From Dongia mobilis (GTDB lineage: Bacteria > Pseudomonadota > Alphaproteobacteria > Dongiales > Dongiaceae): a DNA stretch of 64,000 nucleotides. Below, one piece after another: positions 36,360 to 44,980 of this stretch. The notes beneath the pieces are model-generated. The model searched no databases. It was not told where the DNA came from and saw nothing but the letters and a program-made list of their open reading frames with translations. The stretch covers positions 248,001 through 312,000 of the forward strand of contig NZ_SNYW01000009.1 of NCBI RefSeq assembly GCF_004363235.1, read 5' to 3'. How positions within the stretch are numbered: position 1 is the first letter of the stretch; each line of letters opens with the position of its first letter. The position numbers and the translations under genes were made by a program.

Positions 36360-37061
36360 TCAGGCGAGATCGAACAGCAGGAACTCGGCATCGGCCACGG
36401 CCTCGATGGTGACCTCTGCAGCGTTGTCGATGGCCGCGCCGTCGCCTTGGCGCAGGACTTCGCCATTCACCGCGACCTCGCCCGCCACCACCTGCACCCA
36501 GGTGCCACGTCCCGGCGCCGGCTTGTGAACGACATTGGCACCGGCTTCCAGCAGGCTGGCATAAAGCCTCGCATCCTGGTTGATGCGCAGCGTGCCCGCG
36601 GCACCATCGCCCGAAACCAGCAGCTTCAACCGGTTGCGCTTTTCTTCATCCGGCACATGGGCCTGCGCATAGGCGGTCGGCAGACCGGCCGCCTGCGGCA
36701 GGATCCAGATCTGCAGGAAATGCACCTCCTCGGCATCCGAGCCGTTGAACTCGCTGTGCTCGATGCCAGTACCGGCCGACATCGCCTGCACGTCACCGCG
36801 CTTGAGTTCGCCCCGGCTGCCCAGCGTATCGGCATGGGCGAGCGTACCGCTCACCACATAGGAGATGATCTCCATGTCGCGATGGCCATGCCGGCCGAAG
36901 CCCTCATTGGGCCGCACGCGGTCCTCGTTGATGACGCGCAGGCTGCGATAGCCCATCTGCTTGGGGTCGTAGTAATGGCCGAACGAGAAACTGTGCTTAC
37001 TGTTCAGCCAGCCGATGTTGACATGCCCGCGATCGGCCGCGGGACGGCGGATGACGCTCAT
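36360..37061 (-). CDS. Pirin-family bicupin protein
   Basis: 233 residues with pirin/YhhW hallmarks: NIGWLNSKHSFSFGHYYDP, RVRPNEGFGRHGHRDMEIISYVVSG with metal-binding histidines, and MSAGTGIEHSEFN. Bacterial homologues act as quercetin dioxygenases or redox-linked regulators; which applies is unknown. ATG 37061 has AGGAGTGAGG upstream. Converges with the arginase-family gene. Confidence 0.92.
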   Translation of the reverse strand: MSVIRRPAADRGHVNIGWLNSKHSFSFGHYYDPKQMGYRSLRVINEDRVRPNEGFGRHGHRDMEIISYVVSGTLAHADTLGSRGELKRGDVQAMSAGTGIEHSEFNGSDAEEVHFLQIWILPQAAGLPTAYAQAHVPDEEKRNRLKLLVSGDGAAGTLRINQDARLYASLLEAGANVVHKPAPGRGTWVQVVAGEVAVNGEVLRQGDGAAIDNAAEVTIEAVADAEFLLFDLA

Positions 37062-37177
37062 GGCCTCACTCCTGATTCTTGATGGACGTGTTGGAAAGAA
37101 GATGATGTTGCGGCTGCGGCGAAACAATGATCCCGTCCTGCACAATACCGTCCACGGATCGGCAACAATCGGACAAC

Positions 37178-37207
37178 AAAAAAAGCCGGCCAGATGGCCG
37201 GCTTTTT
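37178..37207. terminator. Bidirectional rho-independent terminator after fhs
   Basis: GCCGGCC (37185-37191) pairs with GGCCGGC (37196-37202) around AGAT, flanked by an A7 run on the left and a T5 run on the right. On the minus strand it ends the formate-tetrahydrofolate ligase transcript, whose stop is at 37231. Confidence 0.9.
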
Positions 37208-37230
37208 CTTTTACGTGGAAAGGGTTGGCC

Positions 37231-38913
37231 CTAGAACAAGCCTTCCACTTCCAGCTTGTCGTTGAGGCGGATGTGGTTGGCCGAGGGCACGCGCGGGAGG
37301 CCCGGCATGGTCATGATCTCGCCGCAGACCACCACGATGAACTCGGCACCGGCCGAAAGGCGGATCTCGCGGATCGGCACGACGTGGTTCGAGGGTGCGC
37401 CTTTGAGGTTGGGGTCGGTCGAGAAGCTGTACTGGGTCTTCGCCATGCAGACCGGGTAATGGCCGAAGCCCATCTTTTCGAACTCGGCGAAGCGGTCGCG
37501 CACCGCCTTGTCGGCGATGATGCCCTGGGCGCCATAGAGGTTCTGGGCGATGGTGCGGACCTTGTCCCAGAGTGGCATCTCGTCCGGATAGAGCGGCTTG
37601 AAATTGCTGCTGCCGCCATCGGCGAGCTTCACCACGGCATGGGCCAGCTTCTCGGTGCCTTCGGAGCCGAGAGCCCAGTGGTTGCACTCGATCGCCTCGG
37701 AACCCAGTTCGGCGCAAAGCTGGCGCACGGCGTCGAGCTCGGCATCGGTGTCGGCCGAGAAGCGGTTGATCGCCACCACGGCCGGCACGCCGAACTTCTT
37801 CACGTTCTCGATATGGCGGGCGAGGTTCTCGCCGCCTTTCTTCACCGCGGCCACGTTCTCCTTGCCGAGGTCTTCCTTGGCGACGCCGCCATGCATCTTG
37901 AGCGCCCGGATGGTGGCGACGATGACCGCCGCCGCCGGCTTCAGGCCCGCCTTGCGGCACTTGATGTCGAAGAACTTCTCGGCGCCCAGGTCGGCGCCGA
38001 AGCCGGCTTCGGTCACCACGTAATCGGCGAGTTTCAGCGCGGTCGTGGTGGCGATCACCGAGTTGCAGCCATGGGCGATATTGGCGAACGGACCGCCATG
38101 GATGAAGGCCGGGTTGTTTTCCAGCGTCTGCACCAGGTTGGGCGCGATCGCGTCCTTCAGCAGCACGGTCATGGCGCCGTCGGCCTTCAGGTCGCGGGCA
38201 TAGATCGGCTTCTTGTCGCGGGTATAGCCGACGATGATGTTGCCGAGGCGCTTGGTCAGATCGGCAAGGTCGGTCGACAGGCAGAAGATCGCCATCACTT
38301 CGGAGGCGACGGTGATGTCGAAGCCGTCCTCGCGCGGGAAGCCGTTGGAGACGCCGCCCAGCGAATTGGTGATCTGCCTGAGCGCGCGGTCATTCATGTC
38401 GATGACGCGGCGCCAGGAGACGCGGCGGGTGTCGAAGCCAAGCTCGTTGCCCCAGTAAATGTGGTTGTCGATCAGGGCCGAGAGCAGGTTGTGCGCGGCA
38501 CCGATGGCGTGGAAGTCGCCGGTGAAATGCAGGTTGATGTCTTCCATCGGCACGACCTGGGCATAGCCGCCGCCGGCCGCACCACCCTTTACGCCGAAGC
38601 AGGGGCCGAGGCTGGGCTCGCGCAGGCAGATGATCGCCTTTTTGCCGATGCGGTTGAGGCCGTCGCCGAGGCCGACCGTGGTCGTGGTCTTGCCCTCACC
38701 CGCCGGGGTCGGGTTGATCGCCGTCACCAGGATCAGCTTGCCGTCCTTCTGGTTCTTCAGCGACTTCACATAATCCATCGAGATCTTGGCCTTGGTATGG
38801 CCGAAGGGCAGCAGATGCTCTTCCTTGATGCCAAGCTTGGCCGCGACCTCGCGGATCGGCTTCATTTTGGCTTCGCGCGCGATCTCGATATCGCTGCCGA
38901 CCTTCTTCGACAT
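37231..38913 (-). CDS. fhs: Formate-tetrahydrofolate ligase
   Basis: 560 residues. The ATP site [25 protein letters not shown] (P-loop), the [36 protein letters not shown] block and the C-terminal [18 protein letters not shown] are diagnostic. It forms 10-formyl-THF from formate, ATP and THF, feeding one-carbon metabolism; in methylotrophic or demethylating bacteria it also recovers methyl-derived formate. ATG 38913 has GGGGAAG upstream. A strong terminator follows. The 198 bases upstream show no clear regulatory element. Confidence 0.97.
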   Translation of the reverse strand: MSKKVGSDIEIAREAKMKPIREVAAKLGIKEEHLLPFGHTKAKISMDYVKSLKNQKDGKLILVTAINPTPAGEGKTTTTVGLGDGLNRIGKKAIICLREPSLGPCFGVKGGAAGGGYAQVVPMEDINLHFTGDFHAIGAAHNLLSALIDNHIYWGNELGFDTRRVSWRRVIDMNDRALRQITNSLGGVSNGFPREDGFDITVASEVMAIFCLSTDLADLTKRLGNIIVGYTRDKKPIYARDLKADGAMTVLLKDAIAPNLVQTLENNPAFIHGGPFANIAHGCNSVIATTTALKLADYVVTEAGFGADLGAEKFFDIKCRKAGLKPAAAVIVATIRALKMHGGVAKEDLGKENVAAVKKGGENLARHIENVKKFGVPAVVAINRFSADTDAELDAVRQLCAELGSEAIECNHWALGSEGTEKLAHAVVKLADGGSSNFKPLYPDEMPLWDKVRTIAQNLYGAQGIIADKAVRDRFAEFEKMGFGHYPVCMAKTQYSFSTDPNLKGAPSNHVVPIREIRLSAGAEFIVVVCGEIMTMPGLPRVPSANHIRLNDKLEVEGLF

Positions 38914-39111
38914 GGAACTTCCCCTATGGATCAAGAACTTTGCCGCGGGCCCGGAGGACCCGGCTGGTTGCAGAGACTAGGTCCGAATCCGCCCGGCCAT
39001 CTGCCTGCCGGCGACCGGTTTTTGTCGATTTTGCGCCGTCGCAGATGTCGCAATGACGTCATTTTCTCATCTATCCGGCCGGAATTCTCATGAATCCCGG
39101 CCCCTTGCCTA

Positions 39112-39987
39112 TCAGACGCGCTCCAGCGGCCGGGTCAGGCAGGTGGGTCCCCCCTCGCCCGGCACCGAGATGGCGTCGGCCTCGATCACATGGACCTTGC
39201 AGCCGGCCTCCTCCATCCGCGCTTTCGTCACCGGATTACCCTTCACCATCACCACTTCTCGAGGCGCGATGGCCAGCACGTTGCAGCCCATGGTCGGGAA
39301 TTCGGCGTCCGGCACCTCGACCAGCTTCTGCCCGCGCTTGAGCAGCCATTCCCGGAAAGGGATCGGCATCAACGGCGAATAGACTAGCTGCAGGTCATGG
39401 TCCAGGGGCGAGATCACCGACATCAGGTGGAAGACGTCGCCCTCGCCCTTGTAGTGCGGCATCACCGCCACCTCGACATGCACATCCGGCCCGACCAGGT
39501 TCCTGAACTGGCGGATACCCTCGTCATTGGTGCGATAGGTCCGGCCAATGGCGACGGTCTTTTCATCCAGCCAGATGAGGTCCCCGCCTTCCAGCTTGCC
39601 GGCACCGGTGATGGCACCGATAACCGGGATCTGCGTCTCGGCAAAGAACTTGCCGTGGATGGCCGGCTCGCCCTCGCGCTGCTTCTTGCCCATATTGGCG
39701 AGGATGACGCCCCTGGGGCTGACCGTCGCCGCATCGCGCACATAGAGGCTGTCCATGGTGAGGGAATCCGCCGGCGGCAGATAGAGAATGTCGGCGCCGA
39801 TACCCCGGATGATCTCGGCAAAGCGGTCGTGCTCGGCTTGCGCCTTCGCCAGATCGGGACGGTAATGGTAGTTGAGGTTCTGCCATTCGCGATCGATCCG
39901 CGCATCATTAACAAAGGCCTCGGCCGGGCGGCGCATGGCAAGCCGCTTCAGGCGGCCGAATTCGTTCAATCCGGAAAGCATGGTCAT
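39112..39987 (-). CDS. DDAH/arginine-deiminase-fold amidinohydrolase, first copy
   Basis: 291 residues with the amidinotransferase (GME) fold. Catalytic features: an Asp-Arg pair in LYVRDAAT, LEGGDLIWL, a His in GEGDVFHLMSVISP, and the nucleophilic Cys in GEGGPTCLTRPL near the C-terminus. This set is that of dimethylarginine dimethylaminohydrolase and arginine-deiminase relatives, which cleave guanidino groups to give citrulline-type products. The exact substrate is not settled. Lies upstream of the DMSP-lyase-like gene on the same strand orientation, with about 55 bases between. Confidence 0.85.
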   Translation of the reverse strand: MTMLSGLNEFGRLKRLAMRRPAEAFVNDARIDREWQNLNYHYRPDLAKAQAEHDRFAEIIRGIGADILYLPPADSLTMDSLYVRDAATVSPRGVILANMGKKQREGEPAIHGKFFAETQIPVIGAITGAGKLEGGDLIWLDEKTVAIGRTYRTNDEGIRQFRNLVGPDVHVEVAVMPHYKGEGDVFHLMSVISPLDHDLQLVYSPLMPIPFREWLLKRGQKLVEVPDAEFPTMGCNVLAIAPREVVMVKGNPVTKARMEEAGCKVHVIEADAISVPGEGGPTCLTRPLERV

Positions 39988-40042
39988 TTGTTCCTTGCGG
40001 TATCAATTTCCGGCCGCATAGGACGCAAACCGCCTGCTTCGG

Positions 40043-40669
40043 TCAAGGGGGCGCGGTCCGGGGCCAGACCTGGGACTTGCCGGTCCAGAGGCACCAGATC
40101 GCCAGCAGCGGCTCCGGCCCCGCGCGCATGGCATGGGGCGTATCGGCGACATTGTAGATTAGGCCGCCGATACCCGGCGTGAACCAGTCGCTGCCGCCAT
40201 GGCGCCACGCACCGGGCGAGAGGGCGATATAGATTTCCGCCGGCGGGTGGTGATGCTCAGGATAAGTGACATGGGGCGCCATCAGACTGACCCCGATCCA
40301 GACGTCGTCCCGCCGCTCGATCCCCTGCGGACCCACGATGGTGGCATTGGCGTGGCCATCATAGAAACCGCCATCGCCGGGCGTCGCCGTCGGGCGGCGC
40401 TCCCAGGAAAGCACCGGGTCGACGCTCTTGAGGGCCAGGCCGAGTTCAGCCAGCGAACCGCCCTGGCTGCACACCCGATCGAGCGCCCTGTCGAATTGGT
40501 CACAGACCGGCAGCCGCTGGGGCATGGAATCGCCCGCCGTTGCCGGTCGCCGGAGCGCCGCGAAAACAACACTGGCAAGGTCGCGGGCCGGGCCGGTTTC
40601 CAGGCGCGCGTCCAACGCCACCTCGAGCCGGTCGGTTAAATGCTGCAATTCCGGGGGGCGCATCGTCAT
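40043..40669 (-). CDS. Cupin of the dimethylsulfoniopropionate lyase (DddQ/DddL-like) family
   Basis: About 208 residues. A cupin core near the C-terminus has YPEHHHPPAEIYIALSPGAWRHG and TPHAMRAGPEPLLAIWCLWTG, giving the His/His/Glu/His metal site and the trailing W-x-x-W segment I remember for the DMSP lyase family. Those enzymes cleave DMSP to dimethyl sulfide and acrylate; non-DMSP members also exist. Several starts are possible (TTG 40705 overlapping the upstream stop, ATG 40693, ATG 40669); none has a strong ribosome site. It is coupled to the alpha/beta hydrolase before it. Confidence 0.72.
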   Translation of the reverse strand: MTMRPPELQHLTDRLEVALDARLETGPARDLASVVFAALRRPATAGDSMPQRLPVCDQFDRALDRVCSQGGSLAELGLALKSVDPVLSWERRPTATPGDGGFYDGHANATIVGPQGIERRDDVWIGVSLMAPHVTYPEHHHPPAEIYIALSPGAWRHGGSDWFTPGIGGLIYNVADTPHAMRAGPEPLLAIWCLWTGKSQVWPRTAPP

Positions 40670-40701
40670 GACCAAGTGAGAGCAGACCGGCATCGCCGCG
40701 G

Positions 40702-41580
40702 TCAAGCGACCTGCTGGAAGAAATCGCGCAGGGCGGCGGCCGTGGCCACCGGTTCCTCCTCGGCCAGGAAATGGCCGCAGGGCAGGCTCTGGTCGCGGAT
40801 ATCATCCGCCCAGGGGCGCCAGGCCTCAGCCACCGAAACCCCCTCGGCGAGATAATGGCCCCAGAGGACAAGGACCGGACACTGGATGCGCTGGCCCGCA
40901 TCGCGGCTGGCGCGGTCATCGGCCACATCGGTGCTGGCACCGGCGCGGTAATCGGCGCAGGCGGCGGCGATGACCTCGGGCTTCCTGAACGCAGCGCGAT
41001 AGGCGGAGCGCGCTTCCGGTGCCAGCTTCGCCGCGTCACCCGCCCAGCGTTCGATCAGGTGATCGATGTAGAAATCCGGATCATGGCCGATCATGCGTTC
41101 TGGGACCGGTGCCGGCACGGCAAGGAATTGCCAGTGATAGGTGGCGAGCGCCTCGCGCCAGCCCATGTTCTCCCAGACGGCGAGGGTAGGCACGATATCG
41201 AGGGCGGCAAAGGCCCGGATTCGATCCGGAAAGTCGAGCGCCAGGCGGAAGCCGACCCGCCCGCCGCGATCATGCCCCGCCAGCAGGAAACGCGCGTGGC
41301 CGAGTTCGCGCATCAGCCCGGCCATGATCCGCGCCGTGTGGCACTTGGCATAATGGCGGTGTGCGGCATCCGGCACCGGCCCGTTGCTGTCGCCATAGCC
41401 TGGAAGATCGGGCATCACCAGGGTGAAGTCCCTGGCAAGCATCGGTGCGACCTGGTGCCAGATCACGTGGGTCTGTGGGAAACCGTGCAGCAGCAGCAGG
41501 GCCGGACCGGTCCCACCCGTGACCACCGCCAGCGAGGCACCGTCCACCTCGACCCGATGCCGATGAAACCCCTCGAACAT
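40702..41580 (-). CDS. Alpha/beta hydrolase, haloacetate dehalogenase/epoxide hydrolase-like
   Basis: 292 residues. Oxyanion segment LLLHGFPQTHVIWHQVAP, aspartate nucleophile in LAGHDRGGRVGFRLAL, and a C-terminal His in LPCGHFLAEEEP. A nucleophilic Asp in G-H-D-R-G rather than Ser, with WHQV, is the pattern of fluoroacetate dehalogenases and related epoxide hydrolases. The gene reads away from a CGNR-type regulator across a 73-base gap with a clear dyad and is followed by the DMSP-lyase-like cupin. Confidence 0.85.
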   Translation of the reverse strand: MFEGFHRHRVEVDGASLAVVTGGTGPALLLLHGFPQTHVIWHQVAPMLARDFTLVMPDLPGYGDSNGPVPDAAHRHYAKCHTARIMAGLMRELGHARFLLAGHDRGGRVGFRLALDFPDRIRAFAALDIVPTLAVWENMGWREALATYHWQFLAVPAPVPERMIGHDPDFYIDHLIERWAGDAAKLAPEARSAYRAAFRKPEVIAAACADYRAGASTDVADDRASRDAGQRIQCPVLVLWGHYLAEGVSVAEAWRPWADDIRDQSLPCGHFLAEEEPVATAAALRDFFQQVA

Positions 41581-41617
41581 GCCCGCCTCCCACCTATAGA
41601 ACCAGTTTAATAGGTTC

Positions 41618-41649
41618 CTTGTATAACAATCAGGAACCGGTTATACAAG
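41618..41649. promoter_or_regulatory. Perfect inverted repeat between hydrolase and CGNR regulator
   Basis: CTTGTATAAC (41618-41627) and GTTATACAAG (41640-41649) are perfect ten-base inverted arms with a twelve-base centre; GGTTCC (41613-41618) and GGAACC (41633-41638) add a second dyad. The element ends five bases before the regulator ATG, so binding there would control both divergent genes. Best candidate ligand is the adjacent CGNR protein. Confidence 0.6.
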
Positions 41650-41653
41650 TTCC

Positions 41654-42244
41654 ATGACAGGTCCCGTCGCCCTTCCCGCCCGCGATCCTGCCGATCTCGC
41701 CTTTCATTTCGAGACTGGCCGGCTCTGCCTCAACTTCACCGCGACGCTGGCCGAGCGTCACGGCACCAGCTTCGACCGCTGGCACGCGCCCGGCGACCTC
41801 GCCCGCTGGTGCGCCGAAGCCGGCTTGCTGGCCCCGGCCAGAATAACCGACAAGGATCTGGCCAAGGCCCGGGAACTCAGGGAAGCGATCTACCGGCTGG
41901 TGCAGGCACGGGCGGGCGGGAAGTTGACCAGGCCCGTCGATGTCGCGCTCGTCAACAATTGGGCGGCCCAGCCGGTGGCGGCCCCCATGCTCGACGGCAA
42001 GGGCACCAGCATAACTCATGCCGCTCGTGATCCCCTCGCCGCCAATCTATCCGCCATCGCCCGCGATGCCATCGACCTCGTCGCTGGGCCGGATTTAGCG
42101 CGCCTGCGCGAATGTGCCGAGCATTCCTGCTCGGTCCTCTTCGTCGACCTCTCGCGTCCGGGCAAGCGGCGCTGGTGCTCGATGAACCGCTGCGGCAACA
42201 AAATGAAGAAGGCGGCTTTCAGGCAGCGACAGGCGGCGAGCTGA
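41654..42244 (+). CDS. ABATE-domain protein with CGNR zinc finger (putative regulator)
   Basis: 196 residues. The N-terminal ABATE region has LAFHFETGRLCLNFTATLAER and a helix AKARELREAIYRLVQA. The C-terminal zinc finger is C-S-V-L-F-V-D-x-S-R-P-G-K-R-R-W-C-S-M-N-R-C-G-N-K, where the name-giving CGNR reads CGNK. Such proteins are thought to be DNA-binding stress regulators. No Shine-Dalgarno precedes ATG 41654 and the operator-like dyad ends five bases before it, so the mRNA may be leaderless. Confidence 0.88.
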   Translation: MTGPVALPARDPADLAFHFETGRLCLNFTATLAERHGTSFDRWHAPGDLARWCAEAGLLAPARITDKDLAKARELREAIYRLVQARAGGKLTRPVDVALVNNWAAQPVAAPMLDGKGTSITHAARDPLAANLSAIARDAIDLVAGPDLARLRECAEHSCSVLFVDLSRPGKRRWCSMNRCGNKMKKAAFRQRQAAS

Positions 42245-42247
42245 GGC

Positions 42248-43300
42248 TCAGGCCTTCAGGACTACAACATCGTCGCGCGCGGCATGCAACGTCACCGTGG
42301 CGCCGGTTTTGAGGCCGGCAGAAACCGGCGCGCGCAGGACCAGGTCCTGGCCGGACATGTGACAATGGCAGCGGCAATGGGTTCCCTGAAAGGACAATTC
42401 CTCGACCCGCGCCTGACCCAGGGCAAAGCCGTTGGCCGGTGGCGTCAGCTGCAATTGTTCGGGCCGGAGCACCAGATGCACGTCCGACGCCAACAGGGCC
42501 GAACCCGGGACCACGAGGGCGCCAAGCGGCGTTTCCACCTGGATCTCGCCCGAGGATACGGCGGCAACACGGCCCGCAAGCACGTTGCTTTCGCCCATGA
42601 AGGTCGCGGCAAACAACGTGGCGGGCTTCAGATAGACCCGGTCCGGCGGCCCCATATCCTCGATGCGACCCTTGTTGACCACGACGATGCGGTCGGCGAT
42701 CGACATCGCCTCTTCCTGATCATGAGTCACATGGACGAAAGTGGCACCGGAGCGTTTCTGCAGGCGCACCAGTTCTTCCTGCATCTGGCGCCTGAGGGCC
42801 AAATCGAGCGCGCCCAAGGGCTCGTCGAGCAGCAGCACCTTGGGCTCGACCGCCATCGCCCTGGCCAGAGCCACGCGCTGGCGCTGGCCGCCGGAAAGCT
42901 GGTGCACACCGCGCTTGCCGAAGCCTTTGAGCCCGACCAGTTCCAGCATCGCTTCGGCTTTCGCCAGACGCGCGGGTTTCGCCATGCCCTGCATGCGTAG
43001 GCCAAAGGCCACGTTGGCGGCGAGGCTCATATGCGGGAAAAGCGCGTAGTCCTGGAAAACGGTGGCAGTCGGACGCCTGGCCGGCGGCAGGTCAGTGAAA
43101 TCCTGCCCATCGATCAGCACACGGCCGGAGCTCGGGCTGGCAAAGCCGCCGATCATGTTGAGAAGTGTGGTCTTGCCACTGCCAGAGGGCCCCAGCAGGA
43201 CGACGAATTCGCCGGCGGCAATGGAGAGGTCAAGCGGCGCCACGACGACATTGCCGTCATATTCCTTGGTTACGCTGCGGAATTCAACGCGGTCGGTCAT
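42248..43300 (-). CDS. ABC transporter ATP-binding protein (PotA-like)
   Basis: 350 residues. Walker A GPSGSGKTTLLN, signature LSGGQRQRVALARAMA, Walker B VLLLDEPLGALD, H-loop VTHDQEEA, and a C-terminal TOBE domain. Sequence style and partner genes place it with spermidine/putrescine (PotABCD) importers. The TOBE part carries an unusual Cys/His cluster (HCRCHCHMSG). ATG 43300 follows the upstream permease stop by a few bases with GAGAG as ribosome site. Energises uptake through the two permeases encoded before it. Confidence 0.93.
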   Translation of the reverse strand: MTDRVEFRSVTKEYDGNVVVAPLDLSIAAGEFVVLLGPSGSGKTTLLNMIGGFASPSSGRVLIDGQDFTDLPPARRPTATVFQDYALFPHMSLAANVAFGLRMQGMAKPARLAKAEAMLELVGLKGFGKRGVHQLSGGQRQRVALARAMAVEPKVLLLDEPLGALDLALRRQMQEELVRLQKRSGATFVHVTHDQEEAMSIADRIVVVNKGRIEDMGPPDRVYLKPATLFAATFMGESNVLAGRVAAVSSGEIQVETPLGALVVPGSALLASDVHLVLRPEQLQLTPPANGFALGQARVEELSFQGTHCRCHCHMSGQDLVLRAPVSAGLKTGATVTLHAARDDVVVLKA

Positions 43301-43307
43301 CTTGCTC

Positions 43308-44090
43308 TCAAGCTCTGTTGCGCCGCGCCCGCCAGAGCAACAGCTCGACCAGCGCCACGGCAAGGATGGATATGCCGAAGACCAGCGTCCCGGCGGCATT
43401 GAGTTCGGGCGACAGGCCGGAGCGCAGCATGCTCCAGATCACCACCGGCAGCGTCACGTCGAAGCGCGACAGCAGGAAGGCAATGACGAATTCGTCCCAG
43501 GACAATGTCGCCGCAATGAAGAACGCGGCGAGCAGGCTCGGCCACAGCATCGGCACGGTGATCTCCAGGACCACGCGGGCATCGCTGGCGCCGAGATCAT
43601 AGGCCGCGCGCTCGATATTGGCCTGATGCTCGCCCAGCTGCGAATAGAGGATGGCGAAGGTGAGCGGCAGATTGATCACGACATGACCGATGCCGATCAC
43701 CCAGAGCGACTTGCCGATGCCCAGATGGTTGAAAAAGATCTGCAGGCCCATGCCGATGATGAGGTAGGAGACCGTGATCGGCGCCATCAGCAGGAACTGG
43801 TAGAGGCCGGAAAGACGCCGCCTTTTCCGCGCCATGGCATAGGCGGCGAGGAAGCCCAGCACCGTCGCCATAAACGCCGAACCCAGGCCGACCAGCAGCG
43901 AGTTCCAGAGCCCGTCGGTGATCTTGCGGTTGGCCATCACCTTGGCCCACCACCTCAGGCTGGGCCCGTCGAAGGGCGGCACCGGCGCCATACCGCCCTG
44001 GAACGAGAACTGGATGAGGACCAGCACCGGCAGGAAGATGAAGAGGAGCGCGATGCCGAGATAGGCCCAGCTGGCGAAACGGCCGACCAT
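43308..44090 (-). CDS. ABC transporter permease (PotC-like)
   Basis: 260 residues with about six membrane helices and the EAA-loop motif near ERAAYDLGASDARVVLEITVPMLWPSLLAAFF, typical of PotC/PotI permeases. It pairs with the next permease to form the transmembrane channel for a polyamine- or amino-acid-like substrate. The ATG at 44090 shares its first base with the last base of the upstream stop (TGATG); GTG 44093 is an alternative. Confidence 0.92.
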   Translation of the reverse strand: MVGRFASWAYLGIALLFIFLPVLVLIQFSFQGGMAPVPPFDGPSLRWWAKVMANRKITDGLWNSLLVGLGSAFMATVLGFLAAYAMARKRRRLSGLYQFLLMAPITVSYLIIGMGLQIFFNHLGIGKSLWVIGIGHVVINLPLTFAILYSQLGEHQANIERAAYDLGASDARVVLEITVPMLWPSLLAAFFIAATLSWDEFVIAFLLSRFDVTLPVVIWSMLRSGLSPELNAAGTLVFGISILAVALVELLLWRARRNRA

Positions 44091-44938
44091 CACACGCGCC
44101 CCATCTTCAGATGCCGGGCGGACAGCAGGAAAGCCGCCGTGACCACCAGCATCAGCACCATGGAGAGCGCCGAGGCGAGCGGGAAATCCGCCTGGCGCCC
44201 CAATTGCAGCATGACCGCCTGGGGCAGCAGCAACTCCTTGGACCCGCCCAGGATCTGCGGCGTGATGTAGTCGCCGATGGCGAGTACGAAGGTAAGGAAG
44301 GCGCCGACCGCGACGCCCGGCAGGCTCAATGGCAGGGTCACGTGCCAGAAGGTCTGCAAGGAATTGGCGCCAAGATCGGCCGCCGCCTTGCGATAGCTCT
44401 CCTTGATCTGCACCAGATTGGCATAGATGGTGAGGGTCAGCAGCATGGCGAAGAAATGCACGAAACCTAGCACTGTCGCGAAGCGAGAGTTGCCCATGCC
44501 GACCGGCTCGGACAGCAAGCCAAGTTCCAGCAGCGATTGGTTGATGATGCCGTTCTCGGAGAGGACCAGCAGCCAGCTATAGGAGCGGATCACATAAGAG
44601 GTCCAGAAGGGCAGCACAGTAAGGACCAGCACCAGCCGCTGCCATTGTCTCGGGATGCGATAGGCCAGGATATAGGCCAGCGGATAGGCCACCAGCACCG
44701 AAAGGACGGTGGTGAGGAGCGTGACCTCGACCGAGTTGATGAGGGCGCCCACAAAGGTGCCCTCGGCCTTGGTCAGGAAGGCCTGGTAATTGGCGAAGGT
44801 CCAGGTCAGCGTGATCCGGCCCTCGATCCGCTCCGAGAGGCTCATCAGCAGCATGGCGATGAGCGGCAGAACGAAGAAGGCCGCCGTCCAGGCCAGCGCC
44901 GGCAGATGGCCCCAGGATTTGAGGCTGAGAGTCTTCAA
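44090..44938 (-). CDS. ABC transporter permease (PotB-like)
   Basis: 282 residues with six membrane helices. The EAA loop is in ESYRKAAADLGANSLQTFWHVTLPLSLPGVAVGAFLTF. The family is PotB/PotH of spermidine/putrescine importers. The only usable start near the N-terminus is TTG 44938, without an obvious ribosome site, so the true start is uncertain. It is followed by overlapping potC-like and potA-like genes and preceded by the binding-protein gene. Confidence 0.92.
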   Translation of the reverse strand: MKTLSLKSWGHLPALAWTAAFFVLPLIAMLLMSLSERIEGRITLTWTFANYQAFLTKAEGTFVGALINSVEVTLLTTVLSVLVAYPLAYILAYRIPRQWQRLVLVLTVLPFWTSYVIRSYSWLLVLSENGIINQSLLELGLLSEPVGMGNSRFATVLGFVHFFAMLLTLTIYANLVQIKESYRKAAADLGANSLQTFWHVTLPLSLPGVAVGAFLTFVLAIGDYITPQILGGSKELLLPQAVMLQLGRQADFPLASALSMVLMLVVTAAFLLSARHLKMGRV

Positions 44939-44980
44939 AGGAAAGGCCAGTTCACGCCATCAACAGCCGGATGCCGCGCC

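Noticed and set aside
37015-39093. Plus-strand open frame of 692 codons opposite fhs
   Set aside because: Antisense to formate-tetrahydrofolate ligase, which has diagnostic motifs along its whole length.
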